This document shows, in pieces, positions 24,660 to 35,036 of a DNA stretch of 64,000 nucleotides (the stretch's first letter is position 1; the number at the start of each line of letters is the position of its first letter). The notes under the pieces were generated by a model, which made no database searches, was not told the DNA's origin, and was given only the letters and a program-made list of their open reading frames with translations. This stretch comes from Undaria pinnatifida (taxonomy: Eukaryota > Sar > Phaeophyceae > Laminariales > Alariaceae). The position numbers and the translations under genes were made by a program. Where the stretch lies: assembly GCA_012845835.1 (NCBI GenBank), contig JABAKD010000006.1, forward strand, positions 7,362,637-7,426,636, given 5' to 3'.

Positions 24660-25057
24660 GCAAAGACAGCCACTGCTCTTCTCTGCACCATCTCGACCTC
24701 ACCACTGGTGCCACCAGCCGAACACCTGAGACGGCGTTCAAAAATAAAAACAAATGGGTCACATATTCAATCCGGTATATTAACCGCGGCAATATGGATG
24801 TAGCCATGTTATTCACACATTTGCAAAAATAAAACCAAAAATACAAGGAAAGATACGTATAAATAAAGGTGGAACTGTGGGTCGTATGAACTTAAGTCAA
24901 CGATCGTACAGCAATGAGCTATCTTCTACCGAAAATGCGTACGAGTATAAATTCCAGCATTAAGGAGTAAAGGTTATAGACTGCTTGAATAGACTGCGCA
25001 TTAACTTAGATTTGAATCCAAGGTTCATACTCTCAACATTGCTGTGGACTAGGTAGG
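24660..25057. other. 3' remainder of the retrotransposon insertion
   Basis: AT-rich sequence with several AATAAA-like words (24740-24870). No integrase or RT similarity and no matching 3' LTR were found. It may be degraded element or later filler. Confidence 0.4.
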
Positions 25058-25390
25058 ACTTGCAGTTGAAATTAGCCGTTTTTAGAGACGTTGTTGCACG
25101 CTGCGATAGGGTTACCGTGTACCTCTTTTGAGCAAAACAAAAATCAGATCGATGGAGCCTCTCAACGGGGGGGCTTACCCAATGCCGTTGGGATACCATT
25201 AGTAGAGTTTTTTTCCTTTAGGCTTTGTGGCATGCTGCGATGGGGATAGATAGCACTCTTTGGCAACACATTTCAGACTGACGGCTGTATTTCAGGCTGA
25301 ACCGTTGGACGCGCGCCACGATAGACGTGGCACTTATGGCCAAATCATTTTCTGAATGACGGAGGCTCCTTACCCCTTTTAGAGTCCCAT
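25058..25390 (+). repeat. continuation of the 118-bp array after the retrotransposon
   Basis: TGCAGTTGAAATTAGCCG, GCACGCTGCGATAGGGTTAC, GCATGCTGCGATGGGGATAG and GCGCCACGATAGACGTGGC are three further, worn unit heads, spaced ~130 and ~80 bp. Confidence 0.6.
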
Positions 25391-26230
25391 AATCCATCCC
25401 TATACTACCTTCAAGTAAATTTGTCAAAAGAAGGGTTTGCAGTAGGGAAGGCGTTATAACCCTTTTGGGGCTTCAGTGAGAAATAATGATGGATAAAACC
25501 GCCGATAGCAGCGTCCTTCATACAAGAAGCAAGCAGCCCGGGCTGCTACGTTAAGCGACGACGATCTTACTGTCCAATGCAAGTCTAAGACACGCGGTGT
25601 ACAGGTTGCACTGCGGCCGTGTGCTGAAGGCTCGCACCATGATAACAAACTCGTCTATAACTTGTGCGTTTTTTGTCGCTGTGCATGCGCCCAAAAAGGG
25701 TTACAATACCGTCGGAATGCCTATTCGTTTTTTTGTTGCAATTTCGGGGTATTGTTCATACCCTAGGCCACGAGGCTGTTTAAACCAGGTTTTGGGTGAG
25801 ATATGTAGAGCTATTCAAGCCACCATCCACAGAAGGAAAAAACAATGGTTGGTGCACCTCTACCGTACGAAGCATGCGTCCTTGCCAAAAAGAGGTTCTG
25901 TACCCGGTATCGTTGCAATACCATTTAGGCTGTACGATATTATTTTCGTTTTTCACCTGGGCCATAGGATTGTAATTCAACGTTGGGTACCCTAGGAGCC
26001 AAGAGGCTCGATCAAAGCACACTAACCTCGGACTGGGAACGAAGGCGCACGTGTGCCGTGTGCCTCCCGGCACGGCATTTGTCGTCAAGTCGGCTTACGG
26101 GGCAAGGATAGAGCTCCTCATGTGAGGAGCCTGACAAGTCCCCTACCGTGGCATGCGTTCCATTTTTGTGTGGCTTTCGTTCAATCTCGTCTCCACGTGA
26201 GGGTCCAGAGAAAATATCGGTGCATCCCTC
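25391..26230. other. intergenic, no gene seen
   Basis: Mostly unique. A GGAGCTCCTCATGTGAGGAGC hairpin at ~26108 followed by CCCCTACCGTGGCATGCG at ~26141 is a worn MITE end. ORFs here have no recognisable domain. Confidence 0.4.
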
Positions 26231-26917
26231 GCGGACCATGCGCCCAAAGTCGTGCGGTTTCGCTGAGTCTCGGCTACGGCAGGCGGAATGCACGGCGGCA
26301 AGTGACAGCGTGACAGGGGTGTGGTTGGATCCAGCGAGCTCAGACCTTATCGTGCGGCTGTCCGTTGAATCTCAGTTGCGCCGAGGGGAATGCATGGCAG
26401 CACGCGACAGCAGACTGGGCGTGTAGTTGAGTGCGACAAAACTCAGACGTTGTCGTGTGGTTGTCATTGACTCTCTCGGCTAAGCCCCGTGGAATGCACG
26501 GCGGCAAGCGACGTCGGACTAGGGGACCAGTTTGTCTGAACCATGTCAGGCGTTTTCGCGCTACGGGTGCAGTTGACGTCCAACCATGATAGGCGTAGTC
26601 CTGAGGCTATTGCTGAACCTCGACTGTACACGCTTGGTGGAATGCACGGCAATACCCGACAACACACCCTCCTAGATAGTGGTGGGGTCAATTCCTCCTG
26701 TTGCCCCGGATTGAACCGCATGTAGCTCGGCGACGAACGGCAGCATGGTAGGGTTGCAGTTGGGTCCAACCTCCTTGTCGCGTGGCTGTCGCTGAATCTC
26801 AGCTATGCCGGATGGAATGCTCGGAAACATGCGACAACAGCGAGCGAGCCCCCCCCCCCCCCCCCAGACAGGGGCAGGGTCGATTTCCCTTGTTGACACA
26901 GGTTGGGCCGCTTCTGA

Positions 26918-27602
26918 GACACATACCACGGTAGTGGTGCACGCTTTTTTTCCTGAGGTTTCTTCGATTTGAGAGTTCAAGACCTTCCCCGAAAACCGAT
27001 TTGGAGAAAAAAAACTGCTACTAAGGGTTGGTACTCGAGAACACCGCAGGTATGTGCGAATCTCCAACGCTGTGTGTACAAGCGCCCCTCTCAGGCAACG
27101 GTCGCAGAATGTGGGCGGTGTTGACGGTCACCGGACGAATAGAAGTGCTCGGTAAAGAGACAGAATCTCAGGTTGAGATGGGGACAGAAGGAAGTATGAG
27201 AGGTGTGCGAGGGCGCGCCCTCACACTCCTCTCGGACGAAAGCAACGGGCAACGACTGAGGAAGCGTCTGGGAAGACGTCTTGAGGTTCCTCGGGATGTT
27301 GTACCCTTCCTTGTGCCTCGGAGCGTCGGCGATAACGACATCGCTCCGAGAGACGATCTTTCTAGGAGAACGGGTAGAACGTTCCCGAAGGTTCTAGGAT
27401 TTGTGTTCAGACGCAAGTAGGAAGGTTGGGTTCAGAGCATTGTGACCCACACTACCGGATGAAAAAATCCCATGGCCTTGGTACACAACGACAATTCTAA
27501 AAAATAAAAGTAAAGCAAAGTTCGGACGATTTTGGGTTAAGGAGCCCCGCTGTTCAGAAATCGTTTCAGGCAAAAGGTGCTACCTCTATCGTAGCACGCG
27601 AC
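26918..27602. mobile_element. MITE family 1 split by a ~440-bp insertion
   Basis: Left part: ACCACGGTAGTGGTGCACG, then CCGAAAACCGATTTGGAG to ~27017. Right part from ~27460: CCCATGGCCTTGGTACAC, CGATTTTGGGTTAAGGAGCC, CTACCTCTATCGTAGCACGC. Together they make one family 1 element. Confidence 0.7.
27018..27460 (+). other. unidentified insertion inside the MITE, with a 130-codon ORF
   Basis: The insert is GC-rich (GTTGGTACTCGAGAACACC at the start, TTCAGAGCATTGTGACCCAC at the end) and starts TGG and ends near CA, so a solo LTR is one option. The ORF 27028-27420 is rich in Arg/Gly/Val/Leu (residues ~78-91 RLRKRLGRRLEVPR) and matches nothing I recognise. ACTA flanks both sides as a possible target duplication. 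Confidence 0.4.
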
Positions 27603-28429
27603 CTGACTCGGTGACATGTCATTAACAACAGACTACGTGTGTAGGTTGACTCAAGACATGTTGGGCGTTGTCGTGCGGCGTAGGAGACTCTTGGCTGCGG
27701 AGCGTGGAATGCACGGCAGTACGCGACAACATCGAGCGACTTCCCCCCCCCCCCCTAGATAGTGGCGGGGACGACTCCCCTTGTTGCGACAAGTTGGACC
27801 ATATTTAGTTCGGTGTCAAGCGACACCAGACTAGGTGTTGTGTGTAGTTGAATACAACCGTCACAGACGTTGTCGTGCGAATGCCGTTGAATCTCGGCTA
27901 AGCCGAGTGGAACGCGCAGCACTACGCGACAACACACTAGGTGTGTTAGTTGGGTCTTACAGTTTCAGAAGCTGTCGTTCGGTTGTCGTTGAATCTCTCG
28001 GCCACGCCACGGGTATTTCGCGGAAATTGGCGACGGTCGTTGGAATTCATTTCACGCGGTGTAACGGTGGGCGCGCACACTAGTCCTCGATCTGGCATTG
28101 CTCCCTGTGCACCCGGCAACATTTTATTGATGATTTGGAAATCTCGATCTACGAAAAAAACACTGCGTTGGAGGTACGGTTCCATTTTTCCTACATGCAC
28201 TGATGTCTCAGTCGAACTCCTGATTCATTAACAGCGACCGATCCCCCCCCCGAAGTAGTAGCAGGGCCGATTTTCCTTTGTTGCCACACATTGGACCGCG
28301 TTTAGCTCGGCGGCTAGTAAAAGTAGACTGCGGGTGTAGTTGGGTCCAACCAGCTTAGACGTTGTCGTGCGGCTTCGGCAAATCTTGGCTGCGACGCGTG
28401 GAATACGCGGCAATACGCGACAACAGCGA

Positions 28430-28980
28430 GCGAGGCCCCCACCCGGATAGTGGCGGGCTCGATTCTCCCTGGTACCATAGGTTGGGTTGCGTTTAGATAC
28501 TTATCTGTTTTTGTGTGGGGGTTATCCGGGTTTTTGTGAAACGTTGGCTTGGCGTGGATGAGGAGAAATGGTGCGCCACAGTTCGGCAGCACCAAATGAA
28601 TTATTTGTGTTTGGTGCTGTACTATGACGCCGGCTCAATCAAGACCATTTTTCCTATTTGGTTTTGAAGGTGTCTGACAAGGACATGCCTTTCTGACTGT
28701 GTCGAACCACGAGTGTATGTTCTCACACCAGGTGAATACACGCATATATTTTTTTCAGTTACCTTCCGATAACGTGCGATTCGTATTCTATTTTCATGCA
28801 GAACAATACTTGTGCCCTTTGAGGTCGGCATGTGAAGCGGGATTGTTAGATTTTTGCTTCGTGGCAGGTTATGGTCAGCCGTATTTTCGGTTGTTTCGGA
28901 CTGAAACTAGCGGTTTAGCACGTGATCTCGTGGGTTCCCACGGGGGATCCCGCGGGAAATTGCGCGATATTTCCCAGACT
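28430..28980. other. intergenic, no gene seen
   Basis: AT-rich unique sequence. From ~28920 a CCCACGGGGGATCCCGCGGG stretch begins a GC-rich irregular repeat that resumes after the MITE at 29225. Confidence 0.4.
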
Positions 28981-28982
28981 GA

Positions 28983-29218
28983 TTCTACGGTAGCCCCCTC
29001 GAAAACCAGCGATTTCCTTTAAAGAACGTTCCATGGCTGCTCGACGCGAGGAAGGATGCTACTTGAAAAAAAGTCTCCATATATTTTTCTTGTTGGCAAA
29101 GGACTATCGAACGATGACGTCGAGGTGGCAAGGGGCACCGTATTTCAGGAAGTACGGCCGGGAGCTGGTTTCAAAAGCGACGATTTATTTAAGAAAAGTT
29201 TGGGGGGCTACCGTAGAA
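28983..29218 (+). mobile_element. MITE family 3 copy
   Basis: TTCTACGGTAGCCCCCTCGA at the left; GGGGGGCTACCGTAGAA at the right. Interior AAAACCAGCGATTTCC, GATGACGTCGAGGTGGCA and AGCTGGTTTC. It is homologous to 22400-22633 (inverted). Confidence 0.88.
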
Positions 29219-29224
29219 CGGCTC

Positions 29225-29390
29225 CCCATGGGATATCGCGGGTCCCGCGGTATACCAGGTGGAATTTCGTGGGATGTCGTTAGATGCGGCCGTGAGGTGC
29301 CGTAGAATGCCGCGGGTTATCGCGGATACCGTGAGATGTCCCTGCGGCATACCAGCGGCATCTCGCGGTATCCCATAGAACTTCCACATA
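29225..29390. repeat. irregular GCGGGATATCGCGG-type repeats
   Basis: Repeated blocks GGGATATCGCGGGTCCCGCG, CGGGTTATCGCGGATACC and GGCATCTCGCGGTATCC. They continue the motif seen at 28920-28975, so the MITE at 28983 is inserted in this tract. Confidence 0.6.
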
Positions 29391-29457
29391 ACGCGCCCAA
29401 AAGCCCAGTACCGTAACATTGGTCAGTAGTGGGTACGCAATCGTGAATCCATATGTT

Positions 29458-29900
29458 TCTTGCCAGTTCTTGCTCCTATTTTCTCCAACCAAGCACCTGC
29501 ACCTCTAATTGTTGTCTGGCGTAGTTCGGGTAGGTAACCGGTTGACCTTTTGCCAGTGACCAAACGGACCAATACCCTCTCATTCCTTCACAAATTACGT
29601 CGTCGACAGGACCATGGGTTTTTTGGTCGGTGGGTTCGAATCTCACCATCCATCAATAATAAAACCTTTTACTATATACCAGGTACTATTTTTCTTGCCA
29701 GTTCTTGCCCTGATTTTGTCCAACCAACCAGCTGAATGAAGCTCTAATTGTTGTAGGGCTCAGTTCGGGTGTAGGGAATTGTTTAACCTTTTGACTTTGG
29801 TCAAACGGATTAATATCCTTTATAGTAATTTCACAATGACGTCGTCGGCAGGACTACGTTTTTTCGGGTCGTGGGTTCGAATCTCACCGTCCACCAGAAC
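29458..29900 (+). repeat. two tandem copies of a ~237-bp unit with a tRNA-like T arm
   Basis: CTTGCCAGTTCTTGC starts each unit at 29458 and 29695. Both contain TTGACCTTTTGCCAGTG-like and CAAACGGA-TAATA blocks and end with GTGGGTTCGAATCTCACC, a 5-bp stem and TTCGAAT loop identical to a tRNA T arm and Pol III B box. The remainder does not fold as a tRNA, so a tRNA-derived SINE is the best guess. Confidence 0.6.
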
Positions 29901-30047
29901 AATACGAGTGAACATTTACGACTTTCCTCATGTCCAGCCTAAAGAAAACACTCTCCGCGGTATTCCCGGGGAATGGAACCGCGCGGATATGGATACGTCC
30001 GCCCGTATATCCGGCCGACCTTCTATTCCGTGTTTCATGGGGGGTCG

Positions 30048-30118
30048 TTGTACGACTTAGTTTGGGCAGTCGATTGGTTAACCTTTTACCAGTGGTCAAA
30101 CGGACTAATACACTCTAA
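30048..30118 (+). repeat. 5' fragment of the same unit
   Basis: ACTTAGTTTGGGCAGTCGATT, GGTTAACCTTTTACCAGTGG and CAAACGGACTAATAC match the heads of the 29458 units. The T-arm part is absent. Confidence 0.6.
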
Positions 30119-30139
30119 TTCCTTAGCACCAGTCTATCT

Positions 30140-31270
30140 CCTCTCTTCCATGACAAGGCAACTGTCTCTACTGCTGTATCGCGACGACAGCAGTAGGGCA
30201 GCGGTGACTGCGGGCACATAGTGAAGTCGCATGTATGTGTGGTGCTCGAATAACTATTATTCTTGTATGATTAGAACATACCTGTCACCTGCACAAGAAC
30301 TCGATCCTGTTTTTTTCCTTCATGTTCGGACTGTTTTCATCCTTTGTGACGAGAGTACCTATCAACGGGATCTATATCTCTCCGTCTGGAGCCCGCTTGT
30401 TGTGTGGCATGCTGTTTGTGCCTTGGAAGCGACAGCACACATAATAATTGGGTACCATTCACATAGAATATCTGATTTAGTCTAACGATAGACCTTTTGG
30501 TCGGAACTAAGTTGTGCACGGAAATGTAACGATCGGTGAGGTGCGCATTTTAATGTGTAACATCATCAGCCGTCGTCGATGCACAGTTAACTAACAACTG
30601 AAAGTTTATTTTGGGATCGTCCTCAACGGTCCAGAGTACGAAGTACGGAGTAGTATACATAGTTTTGTTTACCGTCGAGTATTTTAAGCATTACTCAATA
30701 ATGACCCATTCTGCAGTCTTCACACGTCAATCTGTCTGTCCGTCTATTGTTTTCATACGTTGCGCTGTCTATACATTCCGAGTCTTCACCATCATGCGTA
30801 CCCACGGGAGCCCGCAATCCGAGGCACTGGCGGATAACTATCACATCGCTGGATATGATTATGAAAAAGGTATAACATAAAAAGAATGCTTTTTACGGTA
30901 TAGTTATGATTATTAAAAAGGTGTAACATAAAAAGAATGCTTTTTACGGTATAGTACCTACCTGTGGAAGCAAATAATGGAAGCTTTTATAGTACTTGTA
31001 TCAGTGCACAGAATGACTAACTAGTATGTGTTTCGCAGGATCATTTCGGTTCTCTGATACACCACATGGTTCTGGAGATAACGCTTGGTTCTCATTTTAG
31101 GCTCCGTTCCCATTTTTCTGAAAACTCTGTTATTATGGAAAAATCGTCCTGCTGACCCTGACAACATCCAGGGGAGTCACCGACCTATATCTTTCTTTCA
31201 TGGGATCAAATATACAACACGCGCGAACGACCTTCCGTAAATCTTGTGCAACTACTACTGTACTGCTGCT
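30140..31270. other. intergenic, no gene seen
   Basis: AT-rich. It contains a two-copy ~51-bp tandem repeat at about 30855-30957 (GGTATAACATAAAAAGAATG / GGTGTAACATAAAAAGAATG) and a piece of repeat R2 at 31165-31240. Confidence 0.5.
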
Positions 31271-31282
31271 TGCTGCGTGTTA

Positions 31283-31651
31283 GATGCGTGCTACGGCAGA
31301 GGTAACACTTTTTGCCCGGAACGATTTCTGAATGGCGGGGCTCCTTATTTATCCAAAATCGTTCGAATTGTGCAATTTTGTTTATTTATTTATACAATTC
31401 TCGTTTCCGCCGTTTCAGGGGGGGAGAGTGTTATAAGGCTTAGTTTGGGTAAGCTATTGGTTAACCTTTTGCAAGTGGTCAAACGGACTAATACCCCACT
31501 GATACCTCAACAGTATACCTAGGCCATGGGACTTTTTCATCCGGTAGCAGTTTTTTCTTCTCTCCAAATTCGGTTTTCGGGGGAGGTCTTAAGCTCCCAA
31601 ATCGAGGAAACCTCGGAAAAAAAAGCGTACACCGCTACCGTGGCATGTGTC
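31283..31651. mobile_element. MITE family 1 copy carrying a nested insertion
   Basis: GATGCGTGCTACGGCAGAGG at the left and CCGCTACCGTGGCATGTGTC at the right. Interior ATCCAAAATCGTTCG, ACCTAGGCCATGGGAC and CTTAAGCTCCCAAATCGAG. The element is longer than its siblings because 31428-31512 is foreign. Confidence 0.75.
31428..31512 (+). repeat. head of the 237-bp unit nested in the MITE
   Basis: CTTAGTTTGGGTAAGCTATT, GGTTAACCTTTTGCAAGTGG and CAAACGGACTAATACC match 30048-30118 and the heads at 29520 and 29760. Confidence 0.65.
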
Positions 31652-31769
31652 ATCAGCGCAATATAGATGTACCACGCAGCTTGCAAAGTTGAGTTTGTAC
31701 CATTCAATCGGTCGTACTCACAGCTAACGTTTTTCATTTGTTATCCAAAATACAACTCAAAATTACTGT

Positions 31770-31970
31770 CGAATTTTTTCTTTCAGCCGCAACAAATAGC
31801 ATCGAAGAATCGGGGGCCCACCACGAAGCAGTCCAGTTGGCAGCTCGGGTACTAGGGGGAGGGCATCTGAAGTGCAGCACAAGTCGGTGTACGACACGCG
31901 CATTGAGCGACGGTATACTCGTACTGCATACTGCACTTCTGCTGCGCGCTCTTCTTCCCACGACAGATAG
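31770..31970. repeat. duplicated segment D1a
   Basis: CACGAAGCAGTCCAGTTGGC, AGCTCGGGTACTAGGGGG, GAAGTGCAGCAC and CTGCATACTGCACTTCTGC resemble 32345-32520 (CACGAAGCAGTCGGGTCGGC and so on). It follows a good acceptor (TTTTTTCTTTCAG) and is open as TNSIEESGAHHEAVQLAAR, but no family is recognised. An exon of an unknown gene and its echo is possible. Confidence 0.45.
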
Positions 31971-32084
31971 ATACATACATCGAAGACGATCATCTGAGTT
32001 TTTTTTTTGTAAATTATTTTCTTCATCATCGATCGCTTTTACTCTCCATCCAGCTCAATCAATTTGTACGAGATTACCCTAACG

Positions 32085-32200
32085 CCGCGACCTTCTGGAC
32101 AAGCCGCCGTCACAGGTGTCTTCCCTTCTACCCCCTAGTACTCGCCTTCATTGTTACCGTACATGGATAGGGTTCGGCATTCATTCCCGCTTTTCAACGA
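32085..32200 (+). repeat. dispersed repeat R3, copy 1
   Basis: CGACCTTCTGGACAAGCCGC, CACAGGTGTCTTCCCTTCT and CTCGCCTTCATTG recur at 39568-39690 and 41928-42090 on the same strand. Confidence 0.7.
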
Positions 32201-32344
32201 GTGTTCAAACAAATGGAGGTTTGAAAACAAACGCCATTTTATTATTACTACTGGAGAAAAGGCATGCTACCCACTCCTCGGTCGGGCGTCGTCGCGTTTT
32301 GTACGGCGATCTTGGCGATCTTTGAGAAAAAGTGTCAGAAAAGA

Positions 32345-32520
32345 ATAACGATTTCTGAACAGCACATCGATCGGGCACACGAAGCAGTCGGGTCGGCTGC
32401 CGGGGTAGGGGTGTGGTGTGTACTCGAAGTGCAACGCGAAGAGCTGTGAGACACGCACGAGCACAGCGTGAAGATGGCGTATGTATGTGGTGCTCATACT
32501 GCATTGCTGCACGCTTGATG
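32345..32520. repeat. duplicated segment D1b
   Basis: The second, diverged copy of 31770-31970, about 570 bp downstream. The open frame is EQHIDRAHEAVGSAAG. Stops appear after ~40 codons. Confidence 0.45.
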
Positions 32521-32599
32521 CGGCCGCACCTTCCCTCTTTTTGTTCGTAAATATAATGACATTCTTACCGCTGATTGATGTTGAAAAAAAAATCCTTAA

Positions 32600-33650
32600 A
32601 ATTTCGGACAACGTGGTATCCCCATTTATTTATTTACTTCGTCGGCGTGTAGTCTAAAGGGAACAGCAACAGAACAACGACGAACAAACAACACTCTCCT
32701 CTCTTTCCTCTCATCACACCATATAAGACAGCTGCGACTCCCGATATTGTTTAAACTTATTTACAAGGTATAACGGGTATATTATTTACAAGGTAACATG
32801 TAACAACCACACACAGCAGCAGTTATTAATAGGTATTACTTGTAGCAGCAGCAGCCAACAGTAGTAGTAGCAGCAGCAGCTAACATTGTAGACTAGTATG
32901 TACGATTGCACGAGACTGCCTTTATTGCCGGGTGAGAACATCGTCGTCTGTTGAGCTTTCGAACGTCTCTACTCGTTTTTTGGTTGATGTTGTTGACCTT
33001 CCCTGGCATGGCATGGCTTGGCGAAGCAGCGGTGTGCTGTTTTTTTTCGGCGTGACCTGTCTCTTGTCTCTTTAGTTTGTTGTCTGCCCAAGAACCGTCA
33101 CGCGCATCTCGTGTAACGGACATTTTTACACGACGGCTCCCCAAGTAGATTCTGCGCTTCTTGTGCCATCAGCTCGTCGTACGAGTATACACAGGTAAAT
33201 TTAAAGGCAACGCGCTGCTGTGCAGCTGTGCAGAAGAGGGTACAGGCATATGAAAGCAAGCAGCGTTCGTCCGTTCGTTGTGCTCTCTCTGGTTTCGATA
33301 GTTTCGATCTTCTCGTGTCCGCGACGGGTTGACTTTAGAAATTGGTTTTGACCAGTTTTTTTGACGATTAAAATAACCTTTGAGTTATCCCGTACACCTA
33401 CCCCCCCCCCCCCCGCCCGCCCCCCCCCGAGGCCCGATTTTTTTTTTTTTTTTTTTTTTTTTACTTTGTTTCCTTGCTTGGTTCGTTTCTTGGCTGTGCC
33501 CCTGTGGATGGTTTACTGCACACTCTTGCGTTAACAAAGAGGCTTGGCAAGCAAGCCAACATTGCAAGAGCAAGGGATGTCAAACTGTACTTCAGGTTGT
33601 TTAGATATGCAAAAATCCTTGCGTCAATGCAAGGTGGGCAATGTAGTCAG
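32600..33650. other. intergenic, simple repeats only
   Basis: AGC/AGT triplet runs at 32815-32885 (TAGCAGCAGCAGCC) and a mixed C-run/T-run at 33401-33461. No gene was seen. Confidence 0.5.
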
Positions 33651-33656
33651 AAATAA

Positions 33657-34364
33657 TCAATGGTGGGCAAGCGCCGCGCTTGGGCACGAAACCCTGTAAG
33701 CCTTCGTGCCGTTGATGTCCAAACACGGCGCGCACGTGCCTCCTGGTTGTTCCACCGTTCCCGCACAGCCTGGGCTCAAGATGCCGCGAGAGGCAGTTGG
33801 CACCGCGTGAAGAGACATGCGATTCAGGTTTATCAGAGCCTCCCACGACACCCCCTGGTTGCCAATACCATGGAGAGTTGATGGGTAGTGTTGGAGAACA
33901 GGCTCCCGGACAGCCGGTCGTAATCCCGCGCAGTAGATGGGAGCGTGGACAAACGTCCTATCGGCGGGACCACTCCTGTCTGCAGCGTTGGAGAAAACAC
34001 CATCCATATCAATGCCCGCGCCCTGACAATCGTCAAGCCCGTTTACAGCTCCCGTCGCAACCACGTCAGCGAAACTGCCCGATCCCGCACCACCCTCACC
34101 CTTGCTCACAACTCCCGTCACAACCACGTCGGCGCCACTGCGCTCGCCCGCACCACCCTCAGCACCCCTGCTCACAACTCCCGTCGCCACCACGTCAGCA
34201 TCACCGCTTGCCCCCCCGCCGCTACTACTGTCCAACAACACCGGCGACTCCTTCGCGCCGTCCTTGGCCCTCTTCGGTTTGAAAAAAACCCAGCAATATG
34301 CGCCCGCTCCCCACCGCCGCCGCGGCACCAGCACCCCTGTCGACACACGTTGGTCGACATGCAA
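33657..34364 (-). CDS. unassigned ORF with three ~22-residue repeats
   Basis: A 235-codon GC-rich ORF on the minus strand. The middle carries three copies of DVVATGVVSRG-like sequence with nucleotide periods of 63 and 66, both multiples of three, which hints at past coding selection. The C-terminal half includes GIGNQGVSWEALINLNR and is not repetitive. It matches no family I recognise. It may be an exon or a transposon remnant. The + strand ORFs here are His/Pro-rich and look like shadows. Confidence 0.3.
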   Translation of the reverse strand: MHVDQRVSTGVLVPRRRWGAGAYCWVFFKPKRAKDGAKESPVLLDSSSGGGASGDADVVATGVVSRGAEGGAGERSGADVVVTGVVSKGEGGAGSGSFADVVATGAVNGLDDCQGAGIDMDGVFSNAADRSGPADRTFVHAPIYCAGLRPAVREPVLQHYPSTLHGIGNQGVSWEALINLNRMSLHAVPTASRGILSPGCAGTVEQPGGTCAPCLDINGTKAYRVSCPSAALAHH

Positions 34365-34544
34365 CTTGCGACATGAACAATAGCAATTAATTGATCAGCC
34401 GTGGAAAGAAAATACGAATGTGCTCCTGCTTTTCGCATACACACATCGACAAGGCCTGCAGCCTCATACACTGCGCGACTAAAATACGTCCAGCGTGGCA
34501 GTTCCCAAACAGCTGAACACGCGCGAACGACTTTTTTTTTTTTT

Positions 34545-34975
34545 TTTTATCCTCCGGCGGATGGGGAAAAATAAAGCTTTAGCTCACCACACTTCCGCGT
34601 ATTTTCATACGCGTCGTGTGTCGATTTAACTCAGTTGCTTTCGCAGCCCAACGCTAGCTGGCGCACCCTTCGAGTCCCATTGTAGGTATAGCGTAAGCTG
34701 TCCCTATCATTGGTCCTCGTTACAACCCCGGCAGCGCAAGCTGCCGTTGTATACGGGTGCGTGTGTATGTCGACCCGGCCTGTCCCCTGAGGGTCAGATT
34801 CGGTGGAGATAGCCACCCGGAATGTCATCTTTCCGGGTAGTGTGGGACTTGCGCAAGCTCACCCACTAACAAAACCCCTGGCCATGGGAGATAGCCTTCC
34901 GCCGGACTTGGTCCAGTTACGGTCCACCCTACCCATTCGGGCGTTGGTCCTCGGACGACCTCCCGTAAAAAAATT
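34545..34975 (+). repeat. dispersed repeat R1, long copy
   Basis: From TCCTCCGGCGGATGGGGAAA through CTCACCACACTTCC, AAGCTGCCGT, GATAGCCACCCGG and CCTTCCGCCGGACTTGGTCC to GGGCGTTGGTCCT. The order is identical at 48715-49127. Shorter inverted pieces are at 46805-46945 and 51495-51620. Confidence 0.85.
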
Positions 34976-35036
34976 GAATCAGTGTATTAACAACAACAGG
35001 TATATTTCACAAACACCATATATATCATAAATGAAA

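Larger units (their letters stand above)
22687..25057 (+). mobile_element. broken Ty1/copia LTR retrotransposon inserted in the 118-bp array
   Basis: The array breaks after CAGTAGGGGT at 22686 and resumes with TGCAGTTGAAATTAGCCG at ~25060. The insert starts TGTGAATAGC. A possible LTR end GGATTAACA at ~22806 is followed by GGTTATGAGCTT, which loosely resembles the initiator-tRNA primer site of copia elements. Gag (UBN2-like piece and CCHC knuckle) and an aspartic protease are present, but integrase, reverse transcriptase, RNase H and the 3' LTR are not seen. Frameshifts separate the pieces. The element is dead. Confidence 0.75.
26260..28425 (+). repeat. hairpin satellite, at least eight copies with interruptions
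   Basis: A ~65-bp core beginning GTTGTCGTGCGGCTGTC and ending ACGGCAGCACGCGACAAC, whose ends are inverted repeats. Copies at about 26346, 26448, 26600, 26774, 27668, 27869, 27970 and 28359. Between cores are AGACTAGGTGTGTAGTTGGG and, in four places, poly-C followed by GGCGGGGTCGATTCCCCTTG-type sequence. Confidence 0.75.

Noticed and set aside
26260-28425. CRISPR-like array
   Set aside because: Units are imperfect, ~100 bp or more apart, interspersed with poly-C and other repeats. The genome is eukaryotic and no cas genes are present.
29633-29892. tRNA genes at GTGGGTTCGAATCTCACC
   Set aside because: Only the T arm fits. No acceptor stem, D arm or anticodon arm can be folded around it, and it is part of a tandem repeat.
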